From contig CM054153.1 of NCBI GenBank assembly GCA_028751875.1, positions 15,111,960 to 15,175,959 on the forward strand: DNA of 64,000 nucleotides, in the 5' to 3' direction. Position 1 is the stretch's first letter. Each line of letters begins with the position of its first letter. The position numbers and the translations under genes are program-made. The notes below the pieces were generated by a model that was given only the letters and a program-made list of their open reading frames with translations, searched no databases and had not been told where the DNA came from. This document shows positions 47,039 through 58,950 of the stretch, piece after piece. The stretch is from Rapana venosa (taxonomy: Eukaryota > Mollusca > Gastropoda > Neogastropoda > Muricidae).

Positions 47039-48251
47039 CTGGAAGGGAGACGGACAGTGATTCAGATTCAGAATGTTTTATTGCCGTTTAAGTCAAGTAG
47101 ACTTATTTGACACAACAACAAAACAAGCAAACAGCAGTTGTAATCATCTCTTTGGCTAAAATTGATGTACACTGAAGCATGTTGCATTTTACTTCTCATT
47201 TTCTCTTTTCTTAAAACGTTCATACACATATTTGATGGTATCTGCTTGATAGATATCAACTGTGATTATGTCAATTTATCTATACAAATGTTACGTTTTT
47301 TGTCTTTGGTTGTAATTTTTAATAACAAATTGTTTTGGGGTTCATCATATGAGATTCATCGAGTAAATGAAATTCATCTTCTATCTTGTTACAATATCTA
47401 CATTTTCTGTCCTCTCTAGATATATTTTGGTGCCTCCCTTTCTCTATCATTAAATTGTGACAGCTTGTGCGAAATTTACAATACGTCTTCTTATGAGTTT
47501 TGTTTTCATAGTTTATTAAGTATGGTTCCAGTCTGTATTCTTTGGTAGCAAAATCGTAAAATTTTAGTTTTGCAAACTCTTTCTTCTGGTAGATCCAAAA
47601 TGTTTTATACATGTCCTCAAGCTTTCTTTTAACAGCATAACTCAACCGATGAACATCAAGAGTACTTTGGTTCGTCCAGACATGTTTGAATCCAATTGTG
47701 TAAAGAATATTTTTTACTGTGTTGATCCATTTATCGGATGTATTCGTCTGATACAAATAATCGTATACTATTCTAATATAAGAGTTTGCTTTTGATTCTG
47801 TCAAATGAATCCAAAACGATATTATCTGGCATATGATTTTAAAGGTCAGTGGAAATCTTCCTAATTCACCCAAAGTGGGTAGTATTAATGCTTTTTTATG
47901 AACTCCTAGCATTTGTTTACAAAATTTTACATGAAAATTCTCATGCAAAAATTGTTTTGATAAGCATGTCTTGAACAGTTTATCAATATGAAATTCTGTC
48001 TCCCCATTAAAACAAAAAGGAAACCAAACTTCTGCTCCATAGGTTAAGATAGGAGTTTATCATAAGATAGGAGTTAGTGTGTGTGAAGACGCGTTATGTA
48101 TGTGTGTATGCATGAATGTGATATGAACAAAATGAATACGCACGTGCGTAGGCAAACACGTACATTCAAATGTGCGTTCTTCCATGCACTTTTCACAAAC
48201 ACAAGCATCCACTCATGTACGGCAGAAATAGACGCATGATGATGGACTCAC

Positions 48252-48324
<73 letters not shown>

Positions 48325-49212
48325 CCCCCACTCTTCTCACACTCACACACACTGGTGTTATGCAGAATGTATATATCGATTCAATGGTATTCAATCTTTT
48401 AATACTAACAGTTGTTCTGAATCTGATAAAAGTTTTAAAAGCCCTACTGACAACCGATATCAAATTTAATGATGGATCTGCACTTTTTTCATTAGGCTTC
48501 TTGTTTCATCGATCAAAAAAACAAAACCCTAACAAGCCCCAACAGAAAACCCAGCAAAAACAAACAACAAACAAAACAAAAACAGCCAAAAAACCCACCA
48601 TAGACTGTAAAAAAAAAATCTGAAACTGTGCGAGAATGCTTAATACATTCAATCCAATTCATATACCCGAAGCAACACCAACCCAAAATTAACTGAACAC
48701 GATCAATTTCTATCTAACATCATTTGCGAAGCACATTCTTAAAGAAGCTGCTAACCCACAAACTTGTAGTGCTTAACACACATTGTGATAGAACCGATTC
48801 ACAGCAACTGCGACCCCCCCCCCCCCCCCCACCCCCCTCCCCAACCTTAAAAAAAAATTGCATGAGAATTTCCACAATCAGAAGTGGTTTTGTTTCCTAC
48901 ACAAAAAATAATAACCTAATTTCGCGTCAGGAAATAATGGCTACAGTGGACTATAGGCCTACTGTAAAGCATGGCAATCACAGCAAAAGAACAGATTAAT
49001 CTGCCTGGAACAATCGTCAGACTCATTATCACACAGAATGCACCGACACAGTACCCAGGGTCGCTTGGTGCGTGTTGTCCAAGACTGGGTAGATTTGACC
49101 CGAGTGCACAATGTCATATTCACGCTAACACCAGAATGGACTCTACACGTATAGGTACGTTCAAGCATGGACGTCATTTGTAAACACACGCGTGTGTGCG
49201 CGCACGCACCCC

Positions 49213-49243
<31 letters not shown>

Positions 49244-49822
49244 AGAGATGGATATTCGTGTATCTTCAACTAACGAGCAAGCAAGCAAACCTACACCTTT
49301 CCAGCCCCCCCTGAACTACCACAATAATCACGATAATAATTATAAAGATGATGATAACAATCATGATAATGACAACGATAACAATTACAACGACAATGAT
49401 AAAAACTGTAATACAACATTTTTATCTGTAATACAACAACAATGATACTATCACATTCTTAAATCATAACAACCGCCAACCAACACTCCCCTCTCCCCAA
49501 ACCCATTCTCCCCCCCCCCCCCCCCCATCCCCCCACAACACCCCCAACCTACCCGTTATAGCAGCACCATCTCCTGGTTGCTGCTGTTTCTGCTGCTGTT
49601 GGTGCTGCTGTTTCTGCATCTCCCTCTCGCGGTCCTTGTCTCTCCGGCGTCGGCTGCGGCAGCACCCGCAGCAGCAGATCTTGCTGTAGATGAAGCGGAA
49701 GATGTCGGCCAGCACGTCGCCGATGTTGGCCAGACACAGCAGCATCAGCGGGATGCCCAGCACCGCGTACGCTATACACACCAGGCGGCCCCATACCGTC
49801 TTCGGGGCTATGTGTCCGTAAC
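46407..49822 (-). CDS. Two-pore-domain (K2P) potassium channel, last two coding exons
   Basis: K2P channels carry background potassium current at the plasma membrane; each subunit has four membrane segments and two pore loops. Exon n (49822-49553) opens inside the first filter (GYGHIAPKT, with its first G shared with the previous exon). It continues through membrane segment 2 (CIAYAVLGIPLMLLCLANIG) and a cytosolic loop with CCCGCC, RSRRRR and Gln-rich runs. Exon n+1 (47038-46407) has an acidic loop (DDDSDDDDEDED), segment 3, the second filter TIGFGD (46590-46607), segment 4, and ends LGILDKTDE-stop. Acceptors (CGTACAG, CCCTTCCAG) and donor (ACGG|GTAGGT) are good and the exon phases fit. The sequence resembles invertebrate TWK/TRESK-like channels; the exact subtype is unsure. 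The N-terminus, segment 1 and the start of pore 1 are not found in this window. Confidence 0.92.
47058..48056 (-). pseudogene. 5'-truncated LINE, C-terminal part, in the K2P intron
   Basis: The minus-strand frame reads ILTYGAEVWFPFCFNGETEF, then FCKQMLGVHKKA, LGELGRFPL, and a zinc-knuckle-like CRYCNKIEDEFHLL near 47360. This is the usual layout at the end of many invertebrate non-LTR reverse transcriptases. The frame is lost after DEFHLL. The 3' end is GGCAATAAAACATTCTGAAT with a short (TGAATC)n tail at 47058-47070, about 20 bp before the K2P acceptor. The same tail type occurs at 61998-62032. Confidence 0.75.
48057..49552 (-). other. Rest of K2P intron: microsatellites and C tracts
   Basis: (CT)n at 48250-48326, C runs at 48813-48829, 49209-49228 and 49512-49526, and a degenerate AAT/GAT-rich stretch at 49318-49445. 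No coding signal. Confidence 0.7.
49553..49822 (-). other. K2P internal coding exon
   Basis: 270 bp between the acceptor CATCGTACAG and the donor GG|GTAGGTTGG. Encodes the end of pore 1, segment 2 and the start of the intracellular loop, ending GDGAAIT. The exon starts with the last two bases of a Gly codon and ends on the first base of another, fitting the next exon. Confidence 0.9.
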
Positions 49823-49864
49823 CTGTACGATGATAACAACATAACGATTATTGAGTTAAGTTTA

Positions 49865-50287
49865 GTTTGTCCAGGCAAGTGGTCAGTGGGGTCGGAGCAC
49901 TCGCTTTTCCCCCCAAACTTAGGGTTACTTTTATTTTATTTTATTTTATTTTTTTTTTTATTCTTTTATATCGAGGATAATGGAATAAGCACTTATGTGC
50001 TTTTTTGCATCCAGTCCCCGTGTGTATGCGGATTAAGCAGCATCGAGCGTGGTTACCACTCGGATGGGTGTCCGGTTTTTGCGCTGCCTTGGCTTCAGGA
50101 CAGTCCCCCCCCAGTTCACCCAGCTGTAAATGGGTACCTGCCCCTCTTTAGGGTCAGGGAAGGTAAAGCAGCGAGGGAGGGGAGATGGGCGCCGCTGCCC
50201 TCAATATGCTGGCTCCTTGAAAAGTTGAGGTCTGTGATGCCTCACTCCCCTACGACCACATAGGTTATGGGGACACCTTTACCTTTG
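49865..50287 (+). mobile_element. tRNA/5S chimeric SINE, copy 3, split by SINE-B
   Basis: Has TCAGTGGGGTCGGAGCACTC, TTAAGCAGCATCGAGCGTGG, CTCGGATGGGTGTCCGG, TTCACCCAGCTGTAAATGGG and the ACCTTTACC end. A SINE-B fragment lies inside the 5S-like part, so this copy is older and inactive. Confidence 0.75.
49929..50031 (-). mobile_element. 5'-truncated SINE-B nested in the chimeric SINE
   Basis: Reverse-oriented SINE-B end: TTTATTTTATTTTATT tail, ATATCGAGGATAATGG, AATAAGCACTTATGTGC and CAGTCCCCGTGTGTATGC. It interrupts the 5S-like segment. Confidence 0.75.
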
Positions 50288-50545
50288 TGTCAAGAGTGGT
50301 GGTGGTGGTGATGTTAGTTGAAAGTGGTGGTGGTGGTAGTGTTGGGCGGTGGTGACGGTGGTGGTGGCGGTGGTGGTGTAATCTATACAATAATTAGCCG
50401 TGGTAATAACCGTAGTGGTAGCAGTTGTAACAGAAATAGTAGCAGTAGTAAATGTAATAACAAAGAGGAAGGGGTGGAGAAAAGGACTGTTAAGTGGTTA
50501 AAGTGGTGGTGGTGGGCGAGACGGTGGAGGCAGTAAGCAACAGTA
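50288..50545 (+). repeat. (GGT)n-rich low-complexity tract
   Basis: Imperfect GGT/GGC repeats followed by AGTAGCAGT-type variants. Confidence 0.8.
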
Positions 50546-50564
50546 GTAGAGGTAGCAGCTTGCG

Positions 50565-50629
50565 CACACACGCACGCACGCACGCACACACACACACTGT
50601 ATGCATAATTACCATGCACCAAAATTTTC

Positions 50630-50690
<61 letters not shown>

Positions 50691-50759
50691 GGCCGGATGA
50701 AAAAAAGTATGCGCATGCTTATTCTGTTACCCTTGAAAAATAAAGATTCATTCATTCAT

Positions 50760-50810
<51 letters not shown>

Positions 50811-50812
50811 GT
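50565..50812 (+). repeat. (CA)n and two (CT)n arrays around a retroposon tail
   Basis: GCACGCACG/CACA repeats at 50565-50597, (CT)n at 50637-50686 and 50763-50811. Between the CT arrays lies a tail-like piece with TGCTTATTCTGTTACCCTTG, AAAAATAAAG and (ATTC)n. Confidence 0.85.
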
Positions 50813-51274
50813 GAAATCTAAACCTTCTACCATGTCTTACCAATGATGAACCCCAACCACCCTCCCCACCCCAAACAATCCGTCCATCTTTCCCTTTCAC
50901 CATCGCTCCGCCCCAATTCTCGTTGTGAATGTATTCACGTCCCAGGGAAGATTTCTTATTGACTCCACACCAACCAATGTCCACTCTAAAATTAATACCG
51001 GCTTGCATGACAAACGTGTGTTAAGTAAGGTACGACTGTTATCACCACAGATTTCAGGACTGTATAGACTACAGCCATTACAAGACTGGCTGCAATGGCC
51101 AACGGACCGACTTCACAAAGCTCCAGTAGTTATACATACAATGCTTAGTTGGCTGATGGCAATGGGCTGAAGGTCCACAGATTTCTGCATAGTGGTGCTG
51201 ATGTTAATGCTTTGACCACAAGGTGTTTTATTGCATAGGTATCGTAGTATGATAAATCGGCGTTTTGTCTATAG

Positions 51275-51333
51275 TGTGTGTGCGTGCGTGCGCGCGCACG
51301 TGTGTGCGTGTGTGTATGTTGTGCGTGCGTGCG

Positions 51334-51368
<35 letters not shown>
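51275..51368 (+). repeat. (GT)n/(GC)n microsatellite
   Basis: GTGCGTGCGTGCGCGCGCAC followed by long GT runs. Confidence 0.9.
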
Positions 51369-51814
51369 GTATGTGTTTTAGTGCTGTCGGCTTTTAAGAT
51401 ACGTATTGATTAATGCATGGTGAGAGAGAGAGAGAGGTGAAACTTTCCATCGCTAATCCATCAAGCACTGGCAAGATTCAAACCCGAATCTTCCCGACCT
51501 TTTCAGGTTTATATAAGTTAGAAACGGGCCACACTCGGCTACTGTGGCATACGTGGCAAAGTTTGAAGTGAGTAGTAGTAATAACTGACATGTGGCCGTA
51601 CTGAGGGCGATGTGTCACAGCAGACCCTAATGGGCATATGACCTGCAAGAGCACTATCAGTCTGCCTTTAGCCGCTTAATAATGCAAGACGTCCTGTTTT
51701 CGCTCCTTCCCATCTCCTTTCTCCAGTTTTCGCTCTTTTCCAACCCCCTCACCAAAGGGAAAGACATTACTGCGCGCGCGGCGCACACACACACACACTC
51801 ACATCTCCCTCACT

Positions 51815-51946
51815 CACATCTCTCTCTCTCTCTCTTCTCTCTCTCATCTCCTCTCTCTCTCTCTCTCTCTTATATACCCTAAGGCGGGGCTGGATGTAAA
51901 AAAGCACACGGGTGCTTATTCATTATCCTCGAAATAAAAGAAATTG

Positions 51947-51983
<37 letters not shown>

Positions 51984-52160
51984 ACTCTCTCTCTCTCTCA
52001 CCTCACACAACACACCACACACACACACACACACACCACACACACACCCCTACTCCTCCTCTCTCCTCTCTCTCCCTCTCTCACACACAACACCAAACAC
52101 AGCACAAACACGCCCCCCCTTCTTCTCTCTCTCTCTATCTCTCTCTCTCTCTCTCAATCC
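51815..52160 (+). repeat. (CT)n/(CA)n tracts around a SINE-B end
   Basis: CT arrays on both sides of 51883-51945, which reads CTGGATGTAAAAAAGCACAC and TTCATTATCCTCGAAATAAA, the 3' end of SINE-B. CA-rich runs follow at 52010-52050. Confidence 0.85.
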
Positions 52161-52456
52161 TCTCTTCATCTCGCTCTACCACTGACCCACCCAACCACCG
52201 CCAAGCCCCCAAATCCCCTAGACCTATACTCGAAGCGTGGTACAACACATGAAGAGGAGGCCGGAGGAGAGAAGGGGCAGCAACTCGTACAAAAAAAAGG
52301 AAGAACAACACAACACACCTCCAAAAAACCAATGTTCACCAGACATGCTACCAAGCTTTTTGTCCCTCGAGACACGGGTCATAAATTATATTATCAGACG
52401 TGGAGGCAATAGCAGCAGTATAACAACGTGGTCATAAGCGGTGATGACAACAAAAA

Positions 52457-52457
<1 letters not shown>

Positions 52458-52501
<44 letters not shown>
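52458..52501 (+). repeat. (CA)n microsatellite
   Basis: About 21 perfect CA units. Confidence 0.95.
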
Positions 52502-52502
<1 letters not shown>

Positions 52503-52753
52503 CGACGGGGACACACATCTCCCCCGACCTGCAAATGGTCTCACGTTGCTGGAGACCCATGGTCATACTAGGGATCTATAATCCAATTACCTGCCCAAAG
52601 CGGCCTGAGAAATACGATAGTGGAACCTGAAGATATAGGTGTGGGTGGTTTTTTTTCGGCCTGTCTGTCGTTGCCGTTATGTTTTAAAGTCTGTTGACAT
52701 TATTTTAGTGATGTTAGACTAATAGTACTTACTCTGTCTGCGAGTTGATACAT

Positions 52754-52759
52754 TTCTCT

Positions 52760-52823
<64 letters not shown>

Positions 52824-53022
52824 TCACAACACACACACACACACACACACACAGCACACACACACACAGACACACACACACAGAGGCAGGCGCATACACG
52901 TGCACAATGTATGCATGCATGCATGCATGCACAAACACTAAATTTTTGGAGACGTACATCAGACAAACATGTCTGTGTTTGTGGTGTGTGTGTGTGTGTG
53001 TGTGTGGTGTATGTGTGTGTGT

Positions 53023-53063
<41 letters not shown>
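52754..53063 (+). repeat. (CT)n-(CA)n cluster, then (GT)n
   Basis: CT array 52754-52804 passing into CA arrays to 52880, a GCATGCATGCATGCATGC run near 52911, then GT arrays from 52981. The CA and GT arms are mutually complementary and could form a long hairpin. Confidence 0.9.
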
Positions 53064-54031
53064 CATGCGTGCGTATGTGAAAGTCAAAATCAGTCACTTT
53101 TTCCCCCAGTAGTACGCTCGTACATTTGATGAGCCCTGCATTTGCTTTTTTTTTTCTCTCATCAAGCCATCAATCCATTAACAAAAAATTGAAAAAGCAA
53201 CACCAAACTAAGAAAGAGAAGACAACAGAACGACAAAGAGAAATAATCATAATCATAATCATAATAATAATAATAATACATAGAATTTATATAGCGCTGT
53301 ATCTTGTAAAAACAAATCAAAGAGAAGACACGGAAAGAGAAGAAGAGAAGAGACAGAACAAGAGAGAGAGAAACCGAGACACAGACAGAGAGACAGAGAG
53401 GGAGTGTGTGCATGTGAGTGCGCGTGCGTGTGTGCATGCATGCATGCATGCATGCAAGCGTGCGTGCGCGCGCGCGCGCGTGTGTGACGCAGACAGATGG
53501 CCAATCAGTCAGACACACAAAAGGCAAAAAAGACAAGCGGCAGAATTCAAAGCAGACAGGTAATCAAACACAACTAAACTGCAATCAAGCACGGGGACAA
53601 GACAAACAGTGTGGCGTGATCAGACAGACGCCGCACCGCCACACAGTCCATAACAGCAACAACAACAACAAAGTTTGGACACGTAGGCGCAGGTAAAAAA
53701 AAAACAACAACAAATATATATATATATAAAAGAAAAAATCCCCAAACCAGACCACCATGACATTGTTGTGGCAACGCCAAATGACAGACAACACTTGCCC
53801 ACACCACTGCTTAGAATGAATGATCGTGGTAACCACAAGATGTGGGAAGAGACTTCAGAAGACTTTGGTAAATTGGAAGGGAAGGTAAAGTGGGGGGGGG
53901 GGGGGTGTTGGAGAGCAAGTCATTATGGCTAATTAAATGAATTAAAAGTTGAGGATGGATGAGGAGATATAGCTAGACGGGGAAGTAAAGGGGTCGGAAA
54001 ATAGAGGCAGACAGGGGGGAGGGAGGGAGAG
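53064..54031. other. Non-coding DNA with repeat ends
   Basis: Contains (AAT)n with AATTTATATAGCGCTGTATC (53264-53320), GCATGCATGCATGCATGC at 53433-53450, a GC/GT patch, a CAACAACAAC run with (TA)n at 53700-53727 and a G run at 53893-53905. No gene seen. Confidence 0.5.
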
Positions 54032-54110
54032 AGAGAGAGAGAACGATCGATCGATTGATTGATAATGTTTATTCCCAAAGGTTACAGATAAGTATTGACA
54101 GACTATTATT
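54032..54110 (-). mobile_element. Retroposon 3' tail with (ATCA)n, reverse orientation
   Basis: ATCGATCGATTGATTGATAA followed by TGTTTATTCCCAAAGGTTAC and AGAT. Its reverse complement matches ATCTGTAACCCTTGGGAATA with (ATCA)n at 58788-58835. Confidence 0.6.
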
Positions 54111-54436
54111 GAGAGACAAGACAGACAGGCAGAGACAGAGAAAACAAATGGCGAAAGAAACAAAAGACTCCACACGATGAAACAGCACTGTCACCACTAT
54201 TGTTAAGCCCTAGGGAGGGTCACCGGGTTTCAGTCCATCTCCAACTTGGAATTTTTGACGATCAATGGATCACCGTTTTGATTACTGATCCGGTGGAGGT
54301 TAAATGATTTATTTTGTAAATTCAGCAAAAGTGGTAATGAGTATGAATCCTTGTTAGTTTGTGACGCCTTTATTGTATTATTTCCCTCCTCCAACCCCAC
54401 CCCCCTTCTCTCTCTGTCTCTCTCAGTTTGTGTGTA

Positions 54437-54503
54437 CTAGTCGTGCGTGTGTGTGTGTGTGTAATTGTGTGTGTGTGTGTATGTGGTGTGGTGTGTTGGG
54501 GGT

Positions 54504-54591
<88 letters not shown>
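54437..54591 (+). repeat. (GT)n then long (GA)n microsatellite
   Basis: GT-rich run followed by an uninterrupted GA array at 54505-54591. Confidence 0.95.
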
Positions 54592-54594
<3 letters not shown>

Positions 54595-55245
54595 TCAATT
54601 TCTGAAGTTAAGAAGCGTGCTACACAACAGGCAAACAAATGCTTGGAAATCAGCATCAGAGACTTCTCAACCATGAAACAGCACCTCCTTTTTCATTCTG
54701 TTGACTATGAAAATCAATAGGCCTACATGTTTTAATCGATTTAATCGATCAGCTTGCACCCAAAAAAAATATCAAAATTTGGCTGACTAGAAAAACAAAC
54801 AATATCAAGAACATAAATGGCCTATTATTTTTTGTTGAAAAAACGTTATAATTTATACGCTCTTTGAATCTAATGCTTTTTAAACTTCATGCTCTAGTTG
54901 TGCACCTTTTTTTTGTTTTCCTTAGGAGGTCATCGCTTCAGAATCATGGTCTAAAGACGTTGAAATACCCCTTTTTTTCAAATTAATAATACATATGCTC
55001 TTTTTCCTTAAAAACATTGACACAAAGACTTTTTCCTAGTCTGCCGTTATTATTATCATTATTGTCATTATCATCGTCAACATCATTACTATTGATATTA
55101 TTATCATCATTATCATGACCATTATTATCATAATTGTTGTTGTTGTTGTCAACGTTATCATCATTATAGTTGCTGCTGTTGTTGTCGAGGCATAATTTCC
55201 AACTTCTCGATCCCAGGTTTAAGATTCCCAGATTTTAAACCATGC

Positions 55246-55276
<31 letters not shown>

Positions 55277-55436
55277 TGTGCGTTCTTTTTTCTCTGTTTC
55301 TATTTTTCTTTTGGAGTTAGTTTATTATTATTTGTTATGGTAATTATGTAGTTAGATAATATTGATGAAAAAGGAAATGCACTGCTTATTCAATGTACCA
55401 TCTGGAAATACAAATTTGACTTCACTTCATACCACC

Positions 55437-55492
<56 letters not shown>

Positions 55493-57030
55493 CAGTTCGT
55501 TTCCAATAACAGCCGAAACCACAAACACAATCCCACCGAGGAGAAAGGATAATGGAGAAAATTGTGATCGACGAGATGAAATTGCTTACACACTTCCCAG
55601 CTCCAGCAACAACAACAACAACAGCAGCCAAGCTCATCAACACTTTCAACACATGATGAAGAAGCTCGACGATTTCAATTGATCTGATAGTGCATAGTGT
55701 TTATTGTTGCTTTTCTATAAACTCAAGACTCCAAAAACTTTATTATCTCACAGAAAGGGAAATGGTGGCAGGTGCAAGACTACTGAAGCTAGGACCATAC
55801 AGTTATCGTGTATCAGGTTTTGTGGCAGGCAAGTAACCTGGTTGTTAGCATCAATAATAAAGTCTTCCACGCTATTCTTTGTTATATCAAAAGATATCAG
55901 CTGGTGATCAGAATGCAATATCATAGGGTTTTTTTAAAAAAATATCCAGTAAACTCACTTGGCTTAGTTTTGGGAGCAATTTCATTGACCGATCGTTATC
56001 GATGATGATACAGTCCTGGTTATTCTATTTGGCATTAAAAACTGGATTTAAAGGAATTGTATGTAGTAAGGAGTTTGGCGCTTGTAGGCTATCTGTATGG
56101 AAACAACACCAAGTACTCTTAAAGAATATAAACACTTTCATAAACATATCGCTTCATATGCATCATGTCATACAAGACTTCAGTGTAAGCTCAGTATCGT
56201 ACATTCTCTTTCAAAATGCAGAAATAGGCCAAACTACATTAACGAAATCACTGCATAAAACAGCAATAACCTCTTTATTTTGTTTTGTCTCGGGGTTAAT
56301 TTGTTATTCTTTTTTTTTTTTTTTTTGGGGGGGGGGGGGGGGGGAGGGAGGGGGATTGTTACTGATGATTACTGAACATTGCTGTTGTCGTCGTTGTCTT
56401 TTCCTCAATCGTCTAACTCCTTTCATCACAAAAGTAGCTAAACATATCAAAAACTCTACAACAGTTGAAGAGGACCATTCAACTTATGCACCGTTCTTTT
56501 CGTCTTACACGAAATCTGCCCTCTGCACAGTTCAGAGAATACATGTCTATAGCTCTGCCTATGCCTTTCCTTTCACCCTATCAATATAGCATCACGAAAT
56601 CCATTTTGCACTCCAGTGTAAATTTGAACTAATCGCAGTGCTTGCATAATTATCAAGTGGTAGGCCTACAAAATCATGCATTAAAACTTTCTCCACCACC
56701 GCTGCTGCACTCCTTATGCTACAACTAAAATTATTCGCGTATTCTTTCGCTTGATTATTGTGATATCTAAAAGGTATTTCCTTTATAATGGAGAAGATAA
56801 AAGACTATATTTTATTAAATTACTGTAGTACCGAAACGCTGTTAGGCGTATAACTGGCAGCAAATATTACGACCCGGACGGTCCGGTAGTATCGATATAG
56901 ATGCACGCATATTCCTCGGTTCACACCAGCGGCTATAAACCGATCAATGCGCGCTAAATGGTTTTCTTCTTGTTTAATCTTACCTCATGATATAACTAGT
57001 GAACTAGAGTCCCCTTCTCAACGCGCGCTC
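54592..57030. other. Non-coding DNA with simple repeats
   Basis: Degenerate ATT/ATC trinucleotide stretch at 55040-55190, (CG)n/(GT)n at 55243-55280, a C run then (CA)n at 55435-55490, and a T run joined to a G run at 56310-56344. An open frame at 56002-56589 spans the T/G tract and has no recognisable domain. Confidence 0.5.
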
Positions 57031-57943
57031 GCACACACACGCACACACACACACACACACACAATTTCCTTTTAAACTAATAAAAGAACGAACTAAAGAA
57101 GAAAGAAGCAAGCAAGGGAAAAAAATCTTTTGTTTCCAAGGGAAAGATACGCTTTGTTTTCTGTTAAGTTTGTTATCAAGTCCTCAACCCATAGAGGACA
57201 AACAAACGCAATGTACGCGTGCGAGCGAGCGAGCGCGCGCGCGCGCGCGCGCACGCACACGCACACACACGCACGCACGATGGAAGAGGTGAACACTGTG
57301 TCTTTTATTCAGTCCTATCAACAAAGTAATGATTAGTCCCATCGATAACTTCAACGCATGAAAGATGGAGCAACTGTTGCTTTTTTTTTTAAGTATTATT
57401 TTTCACAGCGGTCTGTCATAGGATCCATGATTCATTTCAGAAATGTATTAGGCTTCGCTGTAGGAAAGTGACCGATTAATTGACATTATACACAGCTTTT
57501 AGTTTGCTTTTCGGGGTTTTTGGTTGGTTGTTTTGGTCTGGCTAGTTGATTGTTTGGTTTGTTAGCTGTTCAGCTGGTTGGTCAAGTTGGCTTTGCTGTA
57601 GACAAGTGACCGATTTAGGAATACTCCGTACATTAATTTTGTGTTTATTAGATTTCTGGTTGGTTGGTTGGTTGGTTAGGTGGTAGGTTCCATGCTCGTT
57701 TGTTTTCTGTGTTTTGGTGTGTCTTAAAATACAGTTAACCTTTTATTACCTAATGAATGTCAACGATGACAACACGGCATAAGCATCACAAACACAACAG
57801 ATACTTTCTCTTGTTCGTGTTTTGGTGGTGTTGGGTGTTTTTTTTTAAACGAGTTTTGGCTCCTATTCAAATTATCCATCATGCGTTTGCGTGTCCTACT
57901 CTTTCTGTTGGGTTTGGTTTTTTTGGTGGTGGTGGTGGTGTGT
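57031..57943. other. Non-coding DNA with (CA)n and (GC)n tracts
   Basis: CA array at 57031-57062, GCGCGCGCGC/GCAC runs at 57222-57282, and GGTTGGTTGGTTGG at 57658-57675. No gene seen. Confidence 0.5.
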
Positions 57944-57944
57944 T

Positions 57945-57981
<37 letters not shown>

Positions 57982-58166
57982 AGAGAGAGAGAGAGAGAGA
58001 GAGAGAATAATAATAATATATAGATATAGATAGATAGATAGCTATAGATAGATAGGCAGAACAGACACAGACAGAGAACAGAGAGAAAAGAGAGAGAGAG
58101 AGAGACAGAGAGAGAGAGAGAGGACAGAGTGAGAGAGACAGAGAGAGACAAAAGAGAGAGAGGAGA

Positions 58167-58201
<35 letters not shown>

Positions 58202-58206
58202 GGGAG

Positions 58207-58238
<32 letters not shown>
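57944..58238 (+). repeat. (TA)n followed by interrupted (GA)n
   Basis: TA array 57947-57978, GA array 57979-58006, a (TAGA)n stretch and more GA arrays to 58238. Confidence 0.9.
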
Positions 58239-58241
<3 letters not shown>

Positions 58242-58723
58242 TGCGACGTCCTGTAGTACAAGTGGCACTGAACCAGGAGCCTTGGACTCCTCGCTTGGTT
58301 TTGCCTTCTGGTTGAGCGAGTGAGAAGAACTCCTTGCTTTTTTTTTTCAATTCCTCGGTCCCTAAACCGGATACCTCCGCCGGGACTGTAATAGATCTCA
58401 CTGCACTGCATACAAGTGCCTGGTGTGTTGCGCTTTAATTTGGAACGTAGGTAAAATAACAAAATATTTAATGAAGTAGATTCAACTATAAGCAATCAAT
58501 TAAAGGCAGATCGAGGGCGAGGGAAGGGGATAGGGGTGTCTGCGGGCGCGCGCGTGTGTGTGTGTGTGTGTGAATGCGCGTGTATGTACGCTTTTGCTAG
58601 AGCATTGTGCTGAAGCATAATATATAATTTTGATTCTAAACACAGCCTGTAAAATTACAGACATCCTAATCATGATGGATGCAGCTAACTGGCAACACCA
58701 TCCTAGGCTTCATTTGTTTAGAT

Positions 58724-58724
<1 letters not shown>

Positions 58725-58791
<67 letters not shown>

Positions 58792-58887
58792 TGTAACCCT
58801 TGGGAATAGATATTTATCAATCAATCAATCTCAATTTCTTTCTTTCTCTCTTGGGGGAGGGGAGGGAGGGAGGGGGAGGGAGAGAGG

Positions 58888-58942
<55 letters not shown>

Positions 58943-58950
58943 AGAGAGAT
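58725..58950 (+). repeat. (CT)n, retroposon tail, (GA)n
   Basis: CT array 58725-58787, the tail ATCTGTAACCCTTGGGAATA with ATCAATCAATC (58788-58835), then G-rich and GA arrays 58850-58950. The arrays are inverted relative to each other. Confidence 0.85.

Noticed and set aside
48248..48469. Open frames made of Ser-Leu or Arg-Glu repeats over CT/GA arrays (also at 50601, 54361, 57879, 58679, 61058)
   Set aside because: Products of dinucleotide repeats with no other coding sign.
56002..56589. 195-codon open frame
   Set aside because: Runs through a T/G homopolymer tract, non-ATG start, no domain, no splice or codon-use support.
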